From IMG/VR virus record IMGVR_UViG_3300036772_000271, positions 1-64,000 of that record: a stretch of 64,000 nt of DNA. One strand, given 5' to 3'. Position numbers and translations under genes: made by a program. The notes below the pieces were generated by a model, which did not search any database, was not told the DNA's origin, and saw only the letters and a list, made by a program, of their open reading frames with translations. Positions 47,122 to 56,113 of the stretch are shown piece by piece. Numbering within the stretch: the stretch's first letter is position 1; every line of letters begins with the position of its first letter. The stretch comes from a virus.

Positions 47122-50100
47122 CACGCGCCGATCAGGGCCCGCTCGTTTTCCTCGGGGCCGTTCGCGATGTGCGCGTGGACGCGCTTGGCGAACGTCTCGA
47201 GCTCGACCTGCACGAACCGGCGAAGCTGAGCGGTGCTTGACCCGGTGATCTGCACGGCGCCCGCGCCGATCGTGACGCTCGCGCTGCTGCCACCATGCGG
47301 CGTGATCGTGACCCTTTCTGGCCCGTTCTCGCCCGCCCCGAACACCGTCGGCCGGTTGACCATGAAGTCGCCGCCCGCAGCATTCCAGCCGCCCCACGCA
47401 AGCCGCCCACCCTGGCTGTACCCCTTGTAGCCGCCCCCGAGAAGACCGGTCGCGGTCGCGAGATGCTCGAGCGTGCCGTACCGGTCGTGGATGTAGTGGA
47501 ACGCCGCGAGCGCGTTGTCGACGGGATTCATCCGGTTGGGATGCCCGGCGACCTTGTACGCGTTGAACGTCGACCCGATGACCTGAAACGGGCCGGCCGG
47601 GTCGAGGCCGCCGCCGTACTGGTGCGGCGGCAGGTTCTTCCCGCCGCCGGACTCCTTGCTGAGCAGCGTCGACACGATCCCGGCGTTCCACGGCACGCCC
47701 TCCGCCGCCGCGGCTTGCTGAGCGATCGCGAGAATCCCGCCGACGGTCGAGATCGACGCGCCATCGCCGCCTGTCGCGCCGCCTCCGGCGATATGAGCGT
47801 TGAGCCGGGCCGCGAGCGCCGACGCATAAACCTGGCCGGCGCGGGCCGACAGAGCCCCGGGCACGCCGCCGAGGCGGCTTCCTGGCGCGCGCAGCGCAAT
47901 TGCCCGGATCGCGGTCGCCACCGCGGCACCTCCGACCGCCGCCGCGCCCTTGCCGCCCGCGAGCAGCTGGATGTGATCGGCCTCAGCCGCCCCAGCGAAC
48001 GGCCGCGTCAGCCCGTACTGCTCGAGCGTCGCCTCGGGCACGCCCTCGATGCCCGGACTGTCGGAAGCCTCGCCATGCGTGTGCGGGTCGTCCGCGAAGC
48101 CACCGACAGCAACAGAATGCGCCGGCGACCGGTAGCCACTGATGCCGGTGACATGGATCCCGAGCGCCATCGCGAGCGCGTTGAGGTGCGCCGCGATCGT
48201 CGGCTCCTCGCCGACCGAGTAGTTCGTGCCGGGCGCCGGCGAGAAGCCGCCCGTCCGGCCGCCGGTGGCGCGCTTCATCGGCGCGGAGTGCGGCCGCGTC
48301 TCGCGGGCCACCCGCTGCCACAGGCTGGGCTTGCCCGCGGCCGCGAGATCCCGGTCAGCGTCGCCCTCGGTGTGCCGGTTGAGAACGAGCTCGCCCGGCG
48401 CGCCCCAGCCACCGTCCGCCATCGGCACCGTGTCGTTCAGGCCCCACCCGGGGAGACGGCCGCCGCGGGCGCGCTTCGTGACGCCATGGCGATCAGCGGT
48501 CTGGTTCGCGACCGCGGCGCCCACTGACAGGCCGGCAACACCCGTCGGGGCGGTGAGTGCGGTCACGGTCGCCGCACTGATCGCACCGCTCTCCTGCCCC
48601 GAGATGAGCTTCTGCGCATCCGACGTCGAGAAGCCCATTGCTCGCAGCGACCCGATCGCTTCCTGCTGAATCGCGGTGAACGACGCGGATACCTCCTGCC
48701 GTGCCTTCTCCGCCGGCGTGATCAACGCTGCCGCGATGCTCTTCCACTCTGTCGTTGACCCGTCGAGGACCTGGCCGTTCACGATCTCGACGTTCTTGCG
48801 CATCGTCGAGAAGCGCTTTTCGATGCCGCTGGTCATGTCGTCGACGATGCGCTGCATCCGCGGGTTGCCCTGCGACACCGCGTCAGCCCACTGGATCGTG
48901 GCCTGCGTCAAGCTCTTGGCGCCCTCGGGCCCGATCTTTTTCGTCTCCGTGACGACCCTGGCCAGCGTCTCCCTGAGTGCCGCCTCCGGGCCCTTGCTCG
49001 GCGTGAGAATCCCGAACGCCTGCTGGAAGCTGTCAGCGAGCGACAGGCCATGGATGCTCGACGCCTCGGCCGTCCGCTTCTTCTGCTCAGCCTGAAACGC
49101 GGCCTGTTCCTTGCGCAGCACACCGATCGCCGACGCGTACTGCAACACCGCCGCGGCGTTGCGCTTCGCCTCGACATCGGTCGGGCCGGAGTCGCCGCCA
49201 TGGCCCGCGTCGAACAGGCCCAGCGTCCCGAAGTTGCCGAACAGCCCGGTTGAGCTCGTCGTGCGCGACTTGGCGGCAGCGGCCGCCTGCTTCGCTTGCA
49301 GTGCCGCGATCTGGTGCGCGTAGTCCGCGGCGCTCTGCGGCGCCGCCAAGCTCTGCAAGTAGGCGTTCGCCTGCGCCTGGCCTTGGTCGCGCGCCTGCGC
49401 GCCCGTCGTTGGTCCCGGCAGGATCCCGAACGTGAGACCCGACGCGGCGGCCTGGATGCGCTGGTCAAGGTTGCCCTGCGTGCCGGCGGCGTTGATGCCA
49501 GCGTTGATCAGCAGCAGCGGCCCGGCGAACCGGCCGGCAGTGCGCAGCCCGGTCGCCGCGGTCGACCGTGCAGCCGCCGCGAGGCTTGGTGCGGTCGAGT
49601 CGGCCGCAGTCCAGCCGGTCCAGTCGGTGCGGGCCGCGGTCCCCGCGCCGAGAGCCTGCGCGACCGGAGTCTGGCGGGCGCGCAGCGCGATCAGGCCACC
49701 GAGCCCGAGCGCCGCCGTACCGCCGCCGGCCGTGGCCGCCGCGCCGCCGGCGACCCCGACTGGCACCAGGCCGCCCAGGCCCGCCGCCGTGCTCCCCGAC
49801 GCGGTGCTCGCGGTGCGGCCGCCCGTGACCCGTCCAAGGCCGAGCCGCAACGCCGTCGGCAGCAGCAGCCCCGCGCCACCGGCGATGTTGCCGAGCGCCG
49901 CGAACCGGCTGAGGACCGGCAACAGGATCTGCCCAACCTCGTTCAAATCATGACCGACTGTCCCGATCAGGCCCGCGAGCTGTTTCGTGCCAGAGATCGC
50001 GTCGGCGTAGAACCGCCGCAGCTTGTCCGGGTTGTCCTTCGCCCACTGGTCCCATTTCGCGAGCTGCTGCGTAAGGTCGTCAACAAGCGACGTTCCTTGC

Positions 50101-51416
50101 GTCCGGCCCGGCATGATCAGGTCGCGGATCAAATCCCACGTCTCGCCGGTGAGGTGCCCCCACGCCTTCAGGTCGTTGACGTACCCGCCGATGACTTGCC
50201 GCGTGTGGTCGATCCCCGTCGTCGACTCGTCCCACTTCATCGCCCAGTGGTCGACGAACACGAGGCCGTCACGGAAAAACGGCGCGCCGGCCCTGGCAAG
50301 GTTGCTCATCGTGCCGACGACGTGCTCGAGCGTGTTCTCGACGATCGGGAGGTCCTCGGCGAACTGGTGCGTCAGCGACTGGATCGCGAGGAGTTCCTGC
50401 GGGCCCGTCAGGAAGTTCGCGAACGTCTGCGCGCTGCCGGCAACGGCGCCAGCCGACGTGTTCGCCGCCGCGCCGAGGATCGGCGACACCGTCCGCAGCC
50501 TGGCTGCGATGTTCCCGCCGGCAGTCGTCAGCGCGCCCTGCCCTTGCCGCGTGTCCGTCGCCCACACCTTCTGCAGGAGGTTCGCCTGGACCAGAAGGTT
50601 CTGCGCGCCCGCCGGCGCTCTCCTGGCGGCGACCGTGACCTTCGCTTGCGCGGCCTGCGCCTGCTTGCTCCCGGGCCCGTGCAGCGCCGCCTGCTGAAGC
50701 GCCGCCTGCTGCAACGTGTTGAGCTGCTTGATCTGGGCCTCCATTGGCTTCACGACCGACGCCACGCCGAGGCCGCCGGCCGTGGCGATGCCGCCGCCGG
50801 CGATGCCGAGCGCACCGGCGCCAAGACCAGCACCGACGGCCGACCCGAGAATCGGCGGGACCGCCCCAATCAGCGGCAGCCCGAGGCCTGCCGCGATGAC
50901 TTTCCAGTCCGGGATCCCCAGCGGAAACCGGCCGCCACCGACGCTCCCGGCCACGCCGCCACCGCCAGCCAGACCGCCGCCCGATGTCCCGACGCGCGGC
51001 GTCGCCGTCCGCCGCGACAGCTGGTCGAGTTGCCGGTTCAGGGCCGCGATCTCCGTCCGCGCCGCAGCGAATCCCTGTAGATCGATCGACGGCGTTGCGC
51101 GCTTGCGGCCGATGTCATCGAGACGCCGGCCGAGCCCGTCGAGCTGCGCACCGAGCCTGTCGATGCGTGCCGTCTGCGCCGGCCCGCCGAGCCGGTCGAC
51201 GCTGTCCGCCGTCCGTCTGGCTTCCGTCCCCACGGCCTTTGTCTTGGCGACGAGCCGGTCGAGCTGCGCGAGCATCTTCGGGCCGGACAGATCATCGAGA
51301 GACCGGCCGGCGCGCCGCGCGTCGTCGTCCATGCCCCGGAGTTCGCGGCGAATCCCGCGAATTGGGCCGCTAGCACGGTCCAGCAGAACGAACGCGCTTT
51401 CGACAGTCGCCGGCAC
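47121..51416 (-). CDS. Tape measure protein with M15-like and SLT-like domains
   Basis: 1431 residues from ATG 51416. An N-terminal coiled-coil region (MDDDARRAGRSLDDLSGPKM; IAALNRQLDQLSRR) is followed by hydrophobic Gly/Ala segments at ~170-225 that may insert in membranes. Near residues 1085-1150, GISGYRSPAHSV, DPHTHGEASDSP and EADHIQL match zinc ligands of an M15-type peptidase. Residues ~1225-1310 (SKESGGGKNLPPHQYGGG, GPFQVIGSTFNAY) resemble a lytic transglycosylase fold, with Glu in SKESG. Together they would open peptidoglycan at DNA entry. Upstream gap to the opposite-strand lipoprotein gene is only 18 bp. Confidence 0.92.
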   Translation of the reverse strand: MPATVESAFVLLDRASGPIRGIRRELRGMDDDARRAGRSLDDLSGPKMLAQLDRLVAKTKAVGTEARRTADSVDRLGGPAQTARIDRLGAQLDGLGRRLDDIGRKRATPSIDLQGFAAARTEIAALNRQLDQLSRRTATPRVGTSGGGLAGGGGVAGSVGGGRFPLGIPDWKVIAAGLGLPLIGAVPPILGSAVGAGLGAGALGIAGGGIATAGGLGVASVVKPMEAQIKQLNTLQQAALQQAALHGPGSKQAQAAQAKVTVAARRAPAGAQNLLVQANLLQKVWATDTRQGQGALTTAGGNIAARLRTVSPILGAAANTSAGAVAGSAQTFANFLTGPQELLAIQSLTHQFAEDLPIVENTLEHVVGTMSNLARAGAPFFRDGLVFVDHWAMKWDESTTGIDHTRQVIGGYVNDLKAWGHLTGETWDLIRDLIMPGRTQGTSLVDDLTQQLAKWDQWAKDNPDKLRRFYADAISGTKQLAGLIGTVGHDLNEVGQILLPVLSRFAALGNIAGGAGLLLPTALRLGLGRVTGGRTASTASGSTAAGLGGLVPVGVAGGAAATAGGGTAALGLGGLIALRARQTPVAQALGAGTAARTDWTGWTAADSTAPSLAAAARSTAATGLRTAGRFAGPLLLINAGINAAGTQGNLDQRIQAAASGLTFGILPGPTTGAQARDQGQAQANAYLQSLAAPQSAADYAHQIAALQAKQAAAAAKSRTTSSTGLFGNFGTLGLFDAGHGGDSGPTDVEAKRNAAAVLQYASAIGVLRKEQAAFQAEQKKRTAEASSIHGLSLADSFQQAFGILTPSKGPEAALRETLARVVTETKKIGPEGAKSLTQATIQWADAVSQGNPRMQRIVDDMTSGIEKRFSTMRKNVEIVNGQVLDGSTTEWKSIAAALITPAEKARQEVSASFTAIQQEAIGSLRAMGFSTSDAQKLISGQESGAISAATVTALTAPTGVAGLSVGAAVANQTADRHGVTKRARGGRLPGWGLNDTVPMADGGWGAPGELVLNRHTEGDADRDLAAAGKPSLWQRVARETRPHSAPMKRATGGRTGGFSPAPGTNYSVGEEPTIAAHLNALAMALGIHVTGISGYRSPAHSVAVGGFADDPHTHGEASDSPGIEGVPEATLEQYGLTRPFAGAAEADHIQLLAGGKGAAAVGGAAVATAIRAIALRAPGSRLGGVPGALSARAGQVYASALAARLNAHIAGGGATGGDGASISTVGGILAIAQQAAAAEGVPWNAGIVSTLLSKESGGGKNLPPHQYGGGLDPAGPFQVIGSTFNAYKVAGHPNRMNPVDNALAAFHYIHDRYGTLEHLATATGLLGGGYKGYSQGGRLAWGGWNAAGGDFMVNRPTVFGAGENGPERVTITPHGGSSASVTIGAGAVQITGSSTAQLRRFVQVELETFAKRVHAHIANGPEENERALIGA

Positions 51417-51434
51417 CGGCTACCTTTCCCAACG

Positions 51435-51767
51435 ATGAAGATTGCGTGGCTGGCGATAGTCGTGACGGTCGCTGCGGCGGGCTGCGGCGGGCAGACGCGC
51501 ACCGTCACCGCAACGACGCCCGCGCCGAAGTACTCCGCCCGCGACACCAGCGTGAAGGCGCACATCGAGGACGCCATCACCAAGCGCGTCACGCAAGCCG
51601 AGATCGCCGCCGGCGACGGCAGCACGTTCGACCCGAACACCGCGACAACATGCATCGCGACGAGCGACACCGCGCTGGCGTGCCAGGCATCGACGGACGG
51701 CCAGACACAGACGTGGACGGCGACCGTCGACACCAGCACCGGCGTGTACGGCATCCAGCCGGGCTGA
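51435..51767 (+). CDS. Lipoprotein, candidate superinfection-exclusion factor
   Basis: 110 residues on the plus strand from ATG 51435. The signal peptide MKIAWLAIVVTVAAAGC has lipobox AAGC with the lipidated Cys at 17. The mature part resembles small DUF4333-type actinobacterial lipoproteins, with a Cys pair (TATTC...LAC) that may form a disulfide. A plus-strand TTTCGA, 17-bp spacer, TACCTT and 10 bases before ATG indicate a leaderless promoter, allowing expression from a prophage while neighbouring tail genes are off. Lipoproteins encoded beside the tape measure, such as Ltp of phage TP-J34, block DNA entry of related phages. Confidence 0.8.
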   Translation: MKIAWLAIVVTVAAAGCGGQTRTVTATTPAPKYSARDTSVKAHIEDAITKRVTQAEIAAGDGSTFDPNTATTCIATSDTALACQASTDGQTQTWTATVDTSTGVYGIQPG

Positions 51768-51769
51768 CA

Positions 51770-52066
51770 TCAGCGCCGCCGCTCGCTCATACCAGGAGGC
51801 AGCACAACCCGCGAGGGCCTCGACCGCTTCGGCGCCTGAAGTCTCGTGTCTTCCATCTTCTGATCGATGATCGCCGCCGCCTTGCCCATCGCGTACATCC
51901 AGCGCTGACGGCGGTCCGGAAACCGTGGCCGCATCGGCGGCAACTCGGGGTCCCACAGCCGCCGGTACTCCCCGTCGAGACAGTTGAAGAGCTGCCACGG
52001 ATCCTCCCCGCCGTACCGCCACGCGCAGAACAGAAGCCACGCCTCGCCGCCGGCGAGGATCAGTCT
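51770..52066 (-). CDS. Tail assembly chaperone, frameshifted (T) part
   Basis: No start codon of its own. In the -1 frame after the slippery heptamer at 52072-52066 the sequence stays open for 98 codons: RLILAGGEAWLLFCAWRYGG, then PWQLFNCLDGEYRRLWDPEL and a Lys/Arg-rich end at TGA 51770. Together with the first 188 residues of the 52060-52629 gene it makes a ~286-aa GT fusion, the lambda-type tail assembly chaperone pair needed to build the tape-measure/tube complex. The stop is 2 bp from the convergent lipoprotein stop. Confidence 0.85.
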   Translation of the reverse strand, partial: RLILAGGEAWLLFCAWRYGGEDPWQLFNCLDGEYRRLWDPELPPMRPRFPDRRQRWMYAMGKAAAIIDQKMEDTRLQAPKRSRPSRVVLPPGMSERRR

Positions 52067-52629
52067 TTTCCCGCCTCGATCTCCTTCACGCTCGACTCGC
52101 CGTCGTTCGCGAGCTTCGACAGCTCGAGCACCTTCGCGGCAAGCTCAAGCAGCGCCCCGGACTGCTTGCGGAACATGCGGCGCAGCAACGCCGCGGCGTC
52201 CGCCGGCGCGGTGTCCGAGTTCTCGCTCTGCATCCGAACGATGGTCGGGCCGAGCTTCGGCGTCACCAAGGCGCGGGCGACAACCCACGACGAGCTGACG
52301 AACCGGTCGAACCCGCCGGTCTTCTCGTTCGTCGCACGCTCGATCGCGTCCTGCCACTCCGACCACTCGACGGCCTTGACCTCGCACGAGAACTTCCGGG
52401 TGCTCTGGCCGTGCCCGAGCTCGACGCTCAGCGCCGTGACCTCGGTGTCCCCCGGCAGACCCTGGTTGGTCAAGAAGTACGCGAGGAGGTCGTCGGACTC
52501 CTGCGGTGCGAGCCGGTCGCCGGCGGCCGCCGCGTCGATCAGGTCGCTGCCGGTGCGCGCCGGCGACTCAACGGGCTTCCCGCCGAGCGGGAGGCCTGGG
52601 GTCTCGGAAATGTCAGTGGTGGTGGCCAT
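52060..52629 (-). CDS. Tail assembly chaperone (G part)
   Basis: 189 residues from ATG 52629, with a strong Shine-Dalgarno (AAAGGAGG). An N-terminal linker (residues 1-40) is followed by a domain with ELGHGQSTRKFSCEVKAVEW and helices ALLRRMFRKQSGALLELAAK. Ends AGKD-stop just after the slippery site, so the majority product is G and a minority the GT fusion. Position between tube and tape measure is the canonical one. Confidence 0.85.
   Translation of the reverse strand: MATTTDISETPGLPLGGKPVESPARTGSDLIDAAAAGDRLAPQESDDLLAYFLTNQGLPGDTEVTALSVELGHGQSTRKFSCEVKAVEWSEWQDAIERATNEKTGGFDRFVSSSWVVARALVTPKLGPTIVRMQSENSDTAPADAAALLRRMFRKQSGALLELAAKVLELSKLANDGESSVKEIEAGKD
52066..52072 (-). other. -1 ribosomal frameshift slippery site GGGAAAA
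   Basis: GGGAAAA lies in phase (G-GGA-AAA) two codons before the 0-frame TGA (52062-52060). The classic X-XXY-YYZ heptamer at the end of the first chaperone gene, with a long open -1 frame beyond it, is the standard sign of programmed -1 frameshifting in phage tail genes. A downstream stimulatory hairpin was not resolved by eye. Confidence 0.85.
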
Positions 52630-52922
52630 GCGTCCTCCTTTGAGGATCGGGATGCCGCGCCAGCCTCCATCGCCAACAGCGTCGGGTGATCGCCGTCGGT
52701 GAGCGGGCCGCTGGTCGCGGAGGGCAAAAGGTCAAGGACGACGTCCGTCAGGTGATCGCCGAACCGGCGCAGCACGGCGGCGTCCGCGGTCTCGTCGATG
52801 CGGTGCTTTGCTTCGAGCTCGGCCATCAGCGTGAGCAGCTGCGGGAGGCCCCAGGAGGCGCGCTGCGGCAGTCGGCTGCGGAACTCGACCAGGACGGCCT
52901 CGTGATCGACGAGCCCGGCCAC
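52539..52922 (-). CDS. Hypothetical tail-region protein
   Basis: 127 residues from GTG 52922 (VAGLVDHEAVLVEFR). The first 85 residues form helices (LLTLMAELEAKHRIDETADA); the last 30 overlap the chaperone gene in another frame and are Pro/Arg/Ser-rich, so the functional part may be shorter. No recognised family. Confidence 0.65.
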   Translation of the reverse strand: MAGLVDHEAVLVEFRSRLPQRASWGLPQLLTLMAELEAKHRIDETADAAVLRRFGDHLTDVVLDLLPSATSGPLTDGDHPTLLAMEAGAASRSSKEDAWPPPLTFPRPQASRSAGSPLSRRRAPAAT

Positions 52923-52928
52923 GAGGGC

Positions 52929-53489
52929 TCAGGCGTTGTCGGGCGTGAGGTACCGGATCGCCGGCAGGCCCGACACCGGGTCGACCTGGTTGCCGATGCG
53001 CTCGAAGGACTTCAGCCTCGAGAAGTCGTCGTACCGGAACGCGTGTGTCCGTGACGTGATGTCGACGCTGAAGTCGAACCCGGACACCAGGTCGCTGATG
53101 CGGACACCGTCCAACTGCCAGCCGATCGCGCCGAGCGCCTCCGGGTCGTCCTCCCACACCTGGAGCGTGAACGTCCGCGACAGGCGCTGCCCGGCGTCCC
53201 TGAGCGCCCGCCTGGCGTCGAGGTTGCCGGCCCTGGCCTCGTACACGAGGTTCTCCCAGAACGCGTCGATCTTCTGCACGTCCATCGTGCCGGACCGCGA
53301 CTCGACGCCGTCCTTCGTGCCCGTGTCGTTGCCGGCCAGCGGCACATCGATCACGGCCAGCGACATCGTGAACTCGATCTTCGTCGCCTCGATGATCTTC
53401 ATCGGCGGCCGTGCGCCCGACGGATCGAGGAAGAACCCCTCGCCGAACCGGCCGGAGATGCGGTAGGCGCCCGCGTTGACCTGTGACAT
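52929..53489 (-). CDS. Tail tube protein
   Basis: 186 residues from ATG 53489. FLDPSGARPPMKIIEATKIE, GTKDGVESRSGTMDVQKIDA and a beta-rich body fit the XkdM/gp19-like tube subunits of contractile tails. Length is typical. Encoded directly after the sheath, in the usual order. Confidence 0.82.
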   Translation of the reverse strand: MSQVNAGAYRISGRFGEGFFLDPSGARPPMKIIEATKIEFTMSLAVIDVPLAGNDTGTKDGVESRSGTMDVQKIDAFWENLVYEARAGNLDARRALRDAGQRLSRTFTLQVWEDDPEALGAIGWQLDGVRISDLVSGFDFSVDITSRTHAFRYDDFSRLKSFERIGNQVDPVSGLPAIRYLTPDNA

Positions 53490-53504
53490 CTAGATCGTCT
53501 CCCT

Positions 53505-54989
53505 CTAGCCGATGCGCGCGACGTTGAACATTTGCCTGAGCGATCTCGTCGGGTGGAACCCGTGGCGCAGCGCGACGAAGTCGTCGTCGTCGCTGACCGG
53601 GCCGTCAAGCGCGACGGACCACCCGGGCTGCACGACCCGTGCGAGCTCGCGCGACTGGTAGCTGGTGCGGACCTTGCCGAGAACGAGCTGCCTCGTCTTG
53701 TCGTCGACGGGCATGTCGCCGAGGATGTCGCCGCTCCTGGCCCACTCGCCGAGCTCGAGCTCGATCGCGTGCTGAATCGCGACGTCCTTGATCCGCTTGT
53801 ACAGCGCGACGGGGTGTGTCTTGTTGCCGTCGCTGTCGAGCGTCGAGGCGGTGTCGTCGGTGTACGTCGTGACGGCCTCGCGGATGAAGCACGGCACGAT
53901 CGCGGTGTCTCGGCTGAACACGACGGTGCCGCCGAGCAGCGCGGCGGCCTGCTCGGTGAGCGACGGGCCGGCGATGACGTCGACGTCGGCGAATCGGACG
54001 TAGATGTCGTCGCGGTTCTCGCCGCGCCATGCCCGGGCGCCGGCGTACCTGGCGACAAACTCGGCGGTCGACAGGTCGCGGTCTTCGTCGGTGTAGTGCA
54101 GGGTGCCCTGCCCGAGGTTGATGATGTTGAAGTCGTTGATCGCCTGCGACCGGGCGTTCGCGGTCGACAGGTCCTCGCCGAGCGCGCCACCGACGATCAG
54201 GAAGCAGCGGGCGCCCGGCGTGAGCGTGTTGCGCTGCTGCGTCCATGCGACGAGGCTCGCCCGGATCGTCGGATCCGTCAGGTTGTACGCTGCGAAGATC
54301 GCCCACCGCTCACGGTCGAACGCGTTCATCGTCGCCGTCCACTCCGTGCCCGTCAGGACGGTGCCGTCGTTGCCGCCGGTCAGGGCGACCGCGGACACGT
54401 TCGCCAACGCGACACCGTCAACGCCGAGCGTCGCCGTGACCCACTGGCTCGCGAGGTTCACCTCGGCAACGAGACCACTGATGTTCGTCTGCACGAAGTC
54501 GTACGACTCGATGACGAGCGCCCCGTCGAGGATCAGCAGCGTCTTGTTGCCGACGGTCGCTGACGCCTGCACGGTGAGCCGCAACGCGTTGCCGCGCGTG
54601 CCGGGGTTCTTCGCGGTGATCGTGACACCGGTCGCCGGCGTCGTGTTCTGAAGGATGTGGCTCGCAGCGGCCGCGCTCGGCGTGGCCTGCCGGTACACCA
54701 GGACGGCGCCGGCGCCGGCCTTGCCGTTGACCTGCTGCCCCTTGAACGCGTCGTGCACCGCCCGGTGCAGCGCGGTGTCCGACGAGCCGAACCCGCCGGG
54801 GTTCGCGTCGTTTCCGCCGAGATACTCGTCCTCCGACAGGCACAGGACCGCGGTGTTGACCGGCCCCCAGTCGTTCGTGGCGGCGAGCGCGACGATGCCA
54901 CCGATCGACGGCTGCTGCGGCGTGCGGCCCTCCGCCTCGTACTGAAAGTAGACGTCCGCCAGGACCGGGCGCGGGCTCGGGAGTGCCAT
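53505..54989 (-). CDS. Tail sheath protein
   Basis: 494 residues from ATG 54989. ADVYFQYEAEGRTPQQPSIG and GIVALAATNDWGP at the N-terminus, ITAKNPGTRGNALRLTVQ in the middle, and the C-terminal ...DDKTRQLVLGKVRTSYQSRE with VQPGWSVALDGPVSDDDDFV follow the domain order of phage tail sheath proteins. Shows that the phage has a contractile tail. Length normal for the family. Confidence 0.95.
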   Translation of the reverse strand: MALPSPRPVLADVYFQYEAEGRTPQQPSIGGIVALAATNDWGPVNTAVLCLSEDEYLGGNDANPGGFGSSDTALHRAVHDAFKGQQVNGKAGAGAVLVYRQATPSAAAASHILQNTTPATGVTITAKNPGTRGNALRLTVQASATVGNKTLLILDGALVIESYDFVQTNISGLVAEVNLASQWVTATLGVDGVALANVSAVALTGGNDGTVLTGTEWTATMNAFDRERWAIFAAYNLTDPTIRASLVAWTQQRNTLTPGARCFLIVGGALGEDLSTANARSQAINDFNIINLGQGTLHYTDEDRDLSTAEFVARYAGARAWRGENRDDIYVRFADVDVIAGPSLTEQAAALLGGTVVFSRDTAIVPCFIREAVTTYTDDTASTLDSDGNKTHPVALYKRIKDVAIQHAIELELGEWARSGDILGDMPVDDKTRQLVLGKVRTSYQSRELARVVQPGWSVALDGPVSDDDDFVALRHGFHPTRSLRQMFNVARIG

Positions 54990-54993
54990 CCGC

Positions 54994-55248
54994 TCAGCCC
55001 TCCTGCTGGACGGGGCGCTTCAGAAACGCCTGCGCCTTCGCTTCAACCTCAGAGCGCGTCAGCTGCGCACCGGGATCCTCGCTGGCGAGCGCACCGGCGA
55101 GCACCGGGTACGGGATGCCGGTGATCGCTTCCGCCTCCGCCTGATCAAGCAGCCGGCTCAGCGGGAACGCTGGCTCGTCGGTGAACGTCGCGACGGGCGA
55201 CGTCGTGTCCGTGGCGGCTGGATCTGCGCTCTTGGATGCTGCTGCCAT
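54994..55248 (-). CDS. Small tail-region protein
   Basis: 84 residues from ATG 55248 (MAAASKSADPAATDT). A disordered acidic/Ala-rich N-terminus precedes a helical domain (LLDQAEAEAITGIPYPVLAG). GGAGG lies upstream of the start, and an operator palindrome 13 bp upstream sits inside the preceding gene. Function unknown; possibly a tail-terminator accessory. Confidence 0.65.
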   Translation of the reverse strand: MAAASKSADPAATDTTSPVATFTDEPAFPLSRLLDQAEAEAITGIPYPVLAGALASEDPGAQLTRSEVEAKAQAFLKRPVQQEG

Positions 55249-55252
55249 TGGT

Positions 55253-56113
55253 CTAGCCTCCGTTACCGCCGGTCGCGCTAACGCGCTGAAGGACTCTTAG
55301 GTCAGACGGTAGGGGTAGACCGCGCGCGAAGGTCAATCTGAGGTCGACGGCGACCATCACGAGGGTGGGATCTGCCTGGTCCGCAACGGCCTGCTGACCG
55401 AACGATGTGACGCGCATGTAGTCGCTGTCGCCGCGCCACGGCGCGATGGCGCCGGCCAGGAGCACGCGGGCCGTCGCCGACGCCTGCGCCCCGGCGAGCG
55501 CAGTCCCGTCGATCGTCGGCGACCCGACGGCCTCGCCGACGAGCTGGCCGCCGTAGATGACGTCCCAGAGGCCAGCGCCGCGGTCCTGGCCAACGACGTC
55601 GCCCGGCGCGAGAGTGAGCGTCCCGGCCGTGACGAACGCCGCCTCGATGGCGATTGCCAGGTCGCTGGCGATGACCGTCGGCGCGAGTGGCGCCGCGGCG
55701 ACACCGCCGACGCTGGCGGTGAACGTGCCGCCCGTCGCGCCCGCGACTGTGAAGCGATGCACCTCGAGCCGGTCGTCGTAGCACCACAGCGGGATCCTGT
55801 CCGTCGTCGGCCGGCGCGGATCGGGCCCCCACTTCACCGCGGCCCACACCGTCTCGCGCAGCGCCCGGGCGGCGTCTTCTGCGGCCTCCCTGGTCGGGAG
55901 CGCCGGCAGGTAGAGGCTGACGGTGATCGGGAGGGTGATGTCCTGCGTCACCGGCGCGCCGGCGGTTGCGGCCGGCCCGATCTGTTCGATCAGCGCGAAC
56001 GGCCGCACGGGCGGGTCGCCGGTCTCGAGCGTCGTGCGGATGTCCCACGGCTCCGGCAGCACACCGGCCATGAACCGCTGCACCGACAGGATCGCGTCGC
56101 GCTCAGAACGCAA
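55253..56113 (-). CDS. Tail completion/minor tail protein
   Basis: 286 residues from TTG 56113, or about 10 codons shorter from GTG. MAGVLPEPWDIRTTLETG, the IRTT / PFALIEQIGPAA block and ITLPITVSLYLP fit tail terminator or completion proteins, fused to a long Gly/Ala/Thr beta insert (~residues 120-225). The start overlaps the upstream gene by 11 bp. Confidence 0.65.
   Translation of the reverse strand: MRSERDAILSVQRFMAGVLPEPWDIRTTLETGDPPVRPFALIEQIGPAATAGAPVTQDITLPITVSLYLPALPTREAAEDAARALRETVWAAVKWGPDPRRPTTDRIPLWCYDDRLEVHRFTVAGATGGTFTASVGGVAAAPLAPTVIASDLAIAIEAAFVTAGTLTLAPGDVVGQDRGAGLWDVIYGGQLVGEAVGSPTIDGTALAGAQASATARVLLAGAIAPWRGDSDYMRVTSFGQQAVADQADPTLVMVAVDLRLTFARGLPLPSDLRVLQRVSATGGNGG
55262..55276. 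promoter_or_regulatory. Operator palindrome GTTACCGCCGGTCGC (within gene)
   Basis: Strict copy in the last codons of the 55253-56113 gene, 13 bp upstream of ATG 55248. Position relative to the downstream start is the same as for the intergenic copies, so the operator has been kept even where it must also code. Confidence 0.65.
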
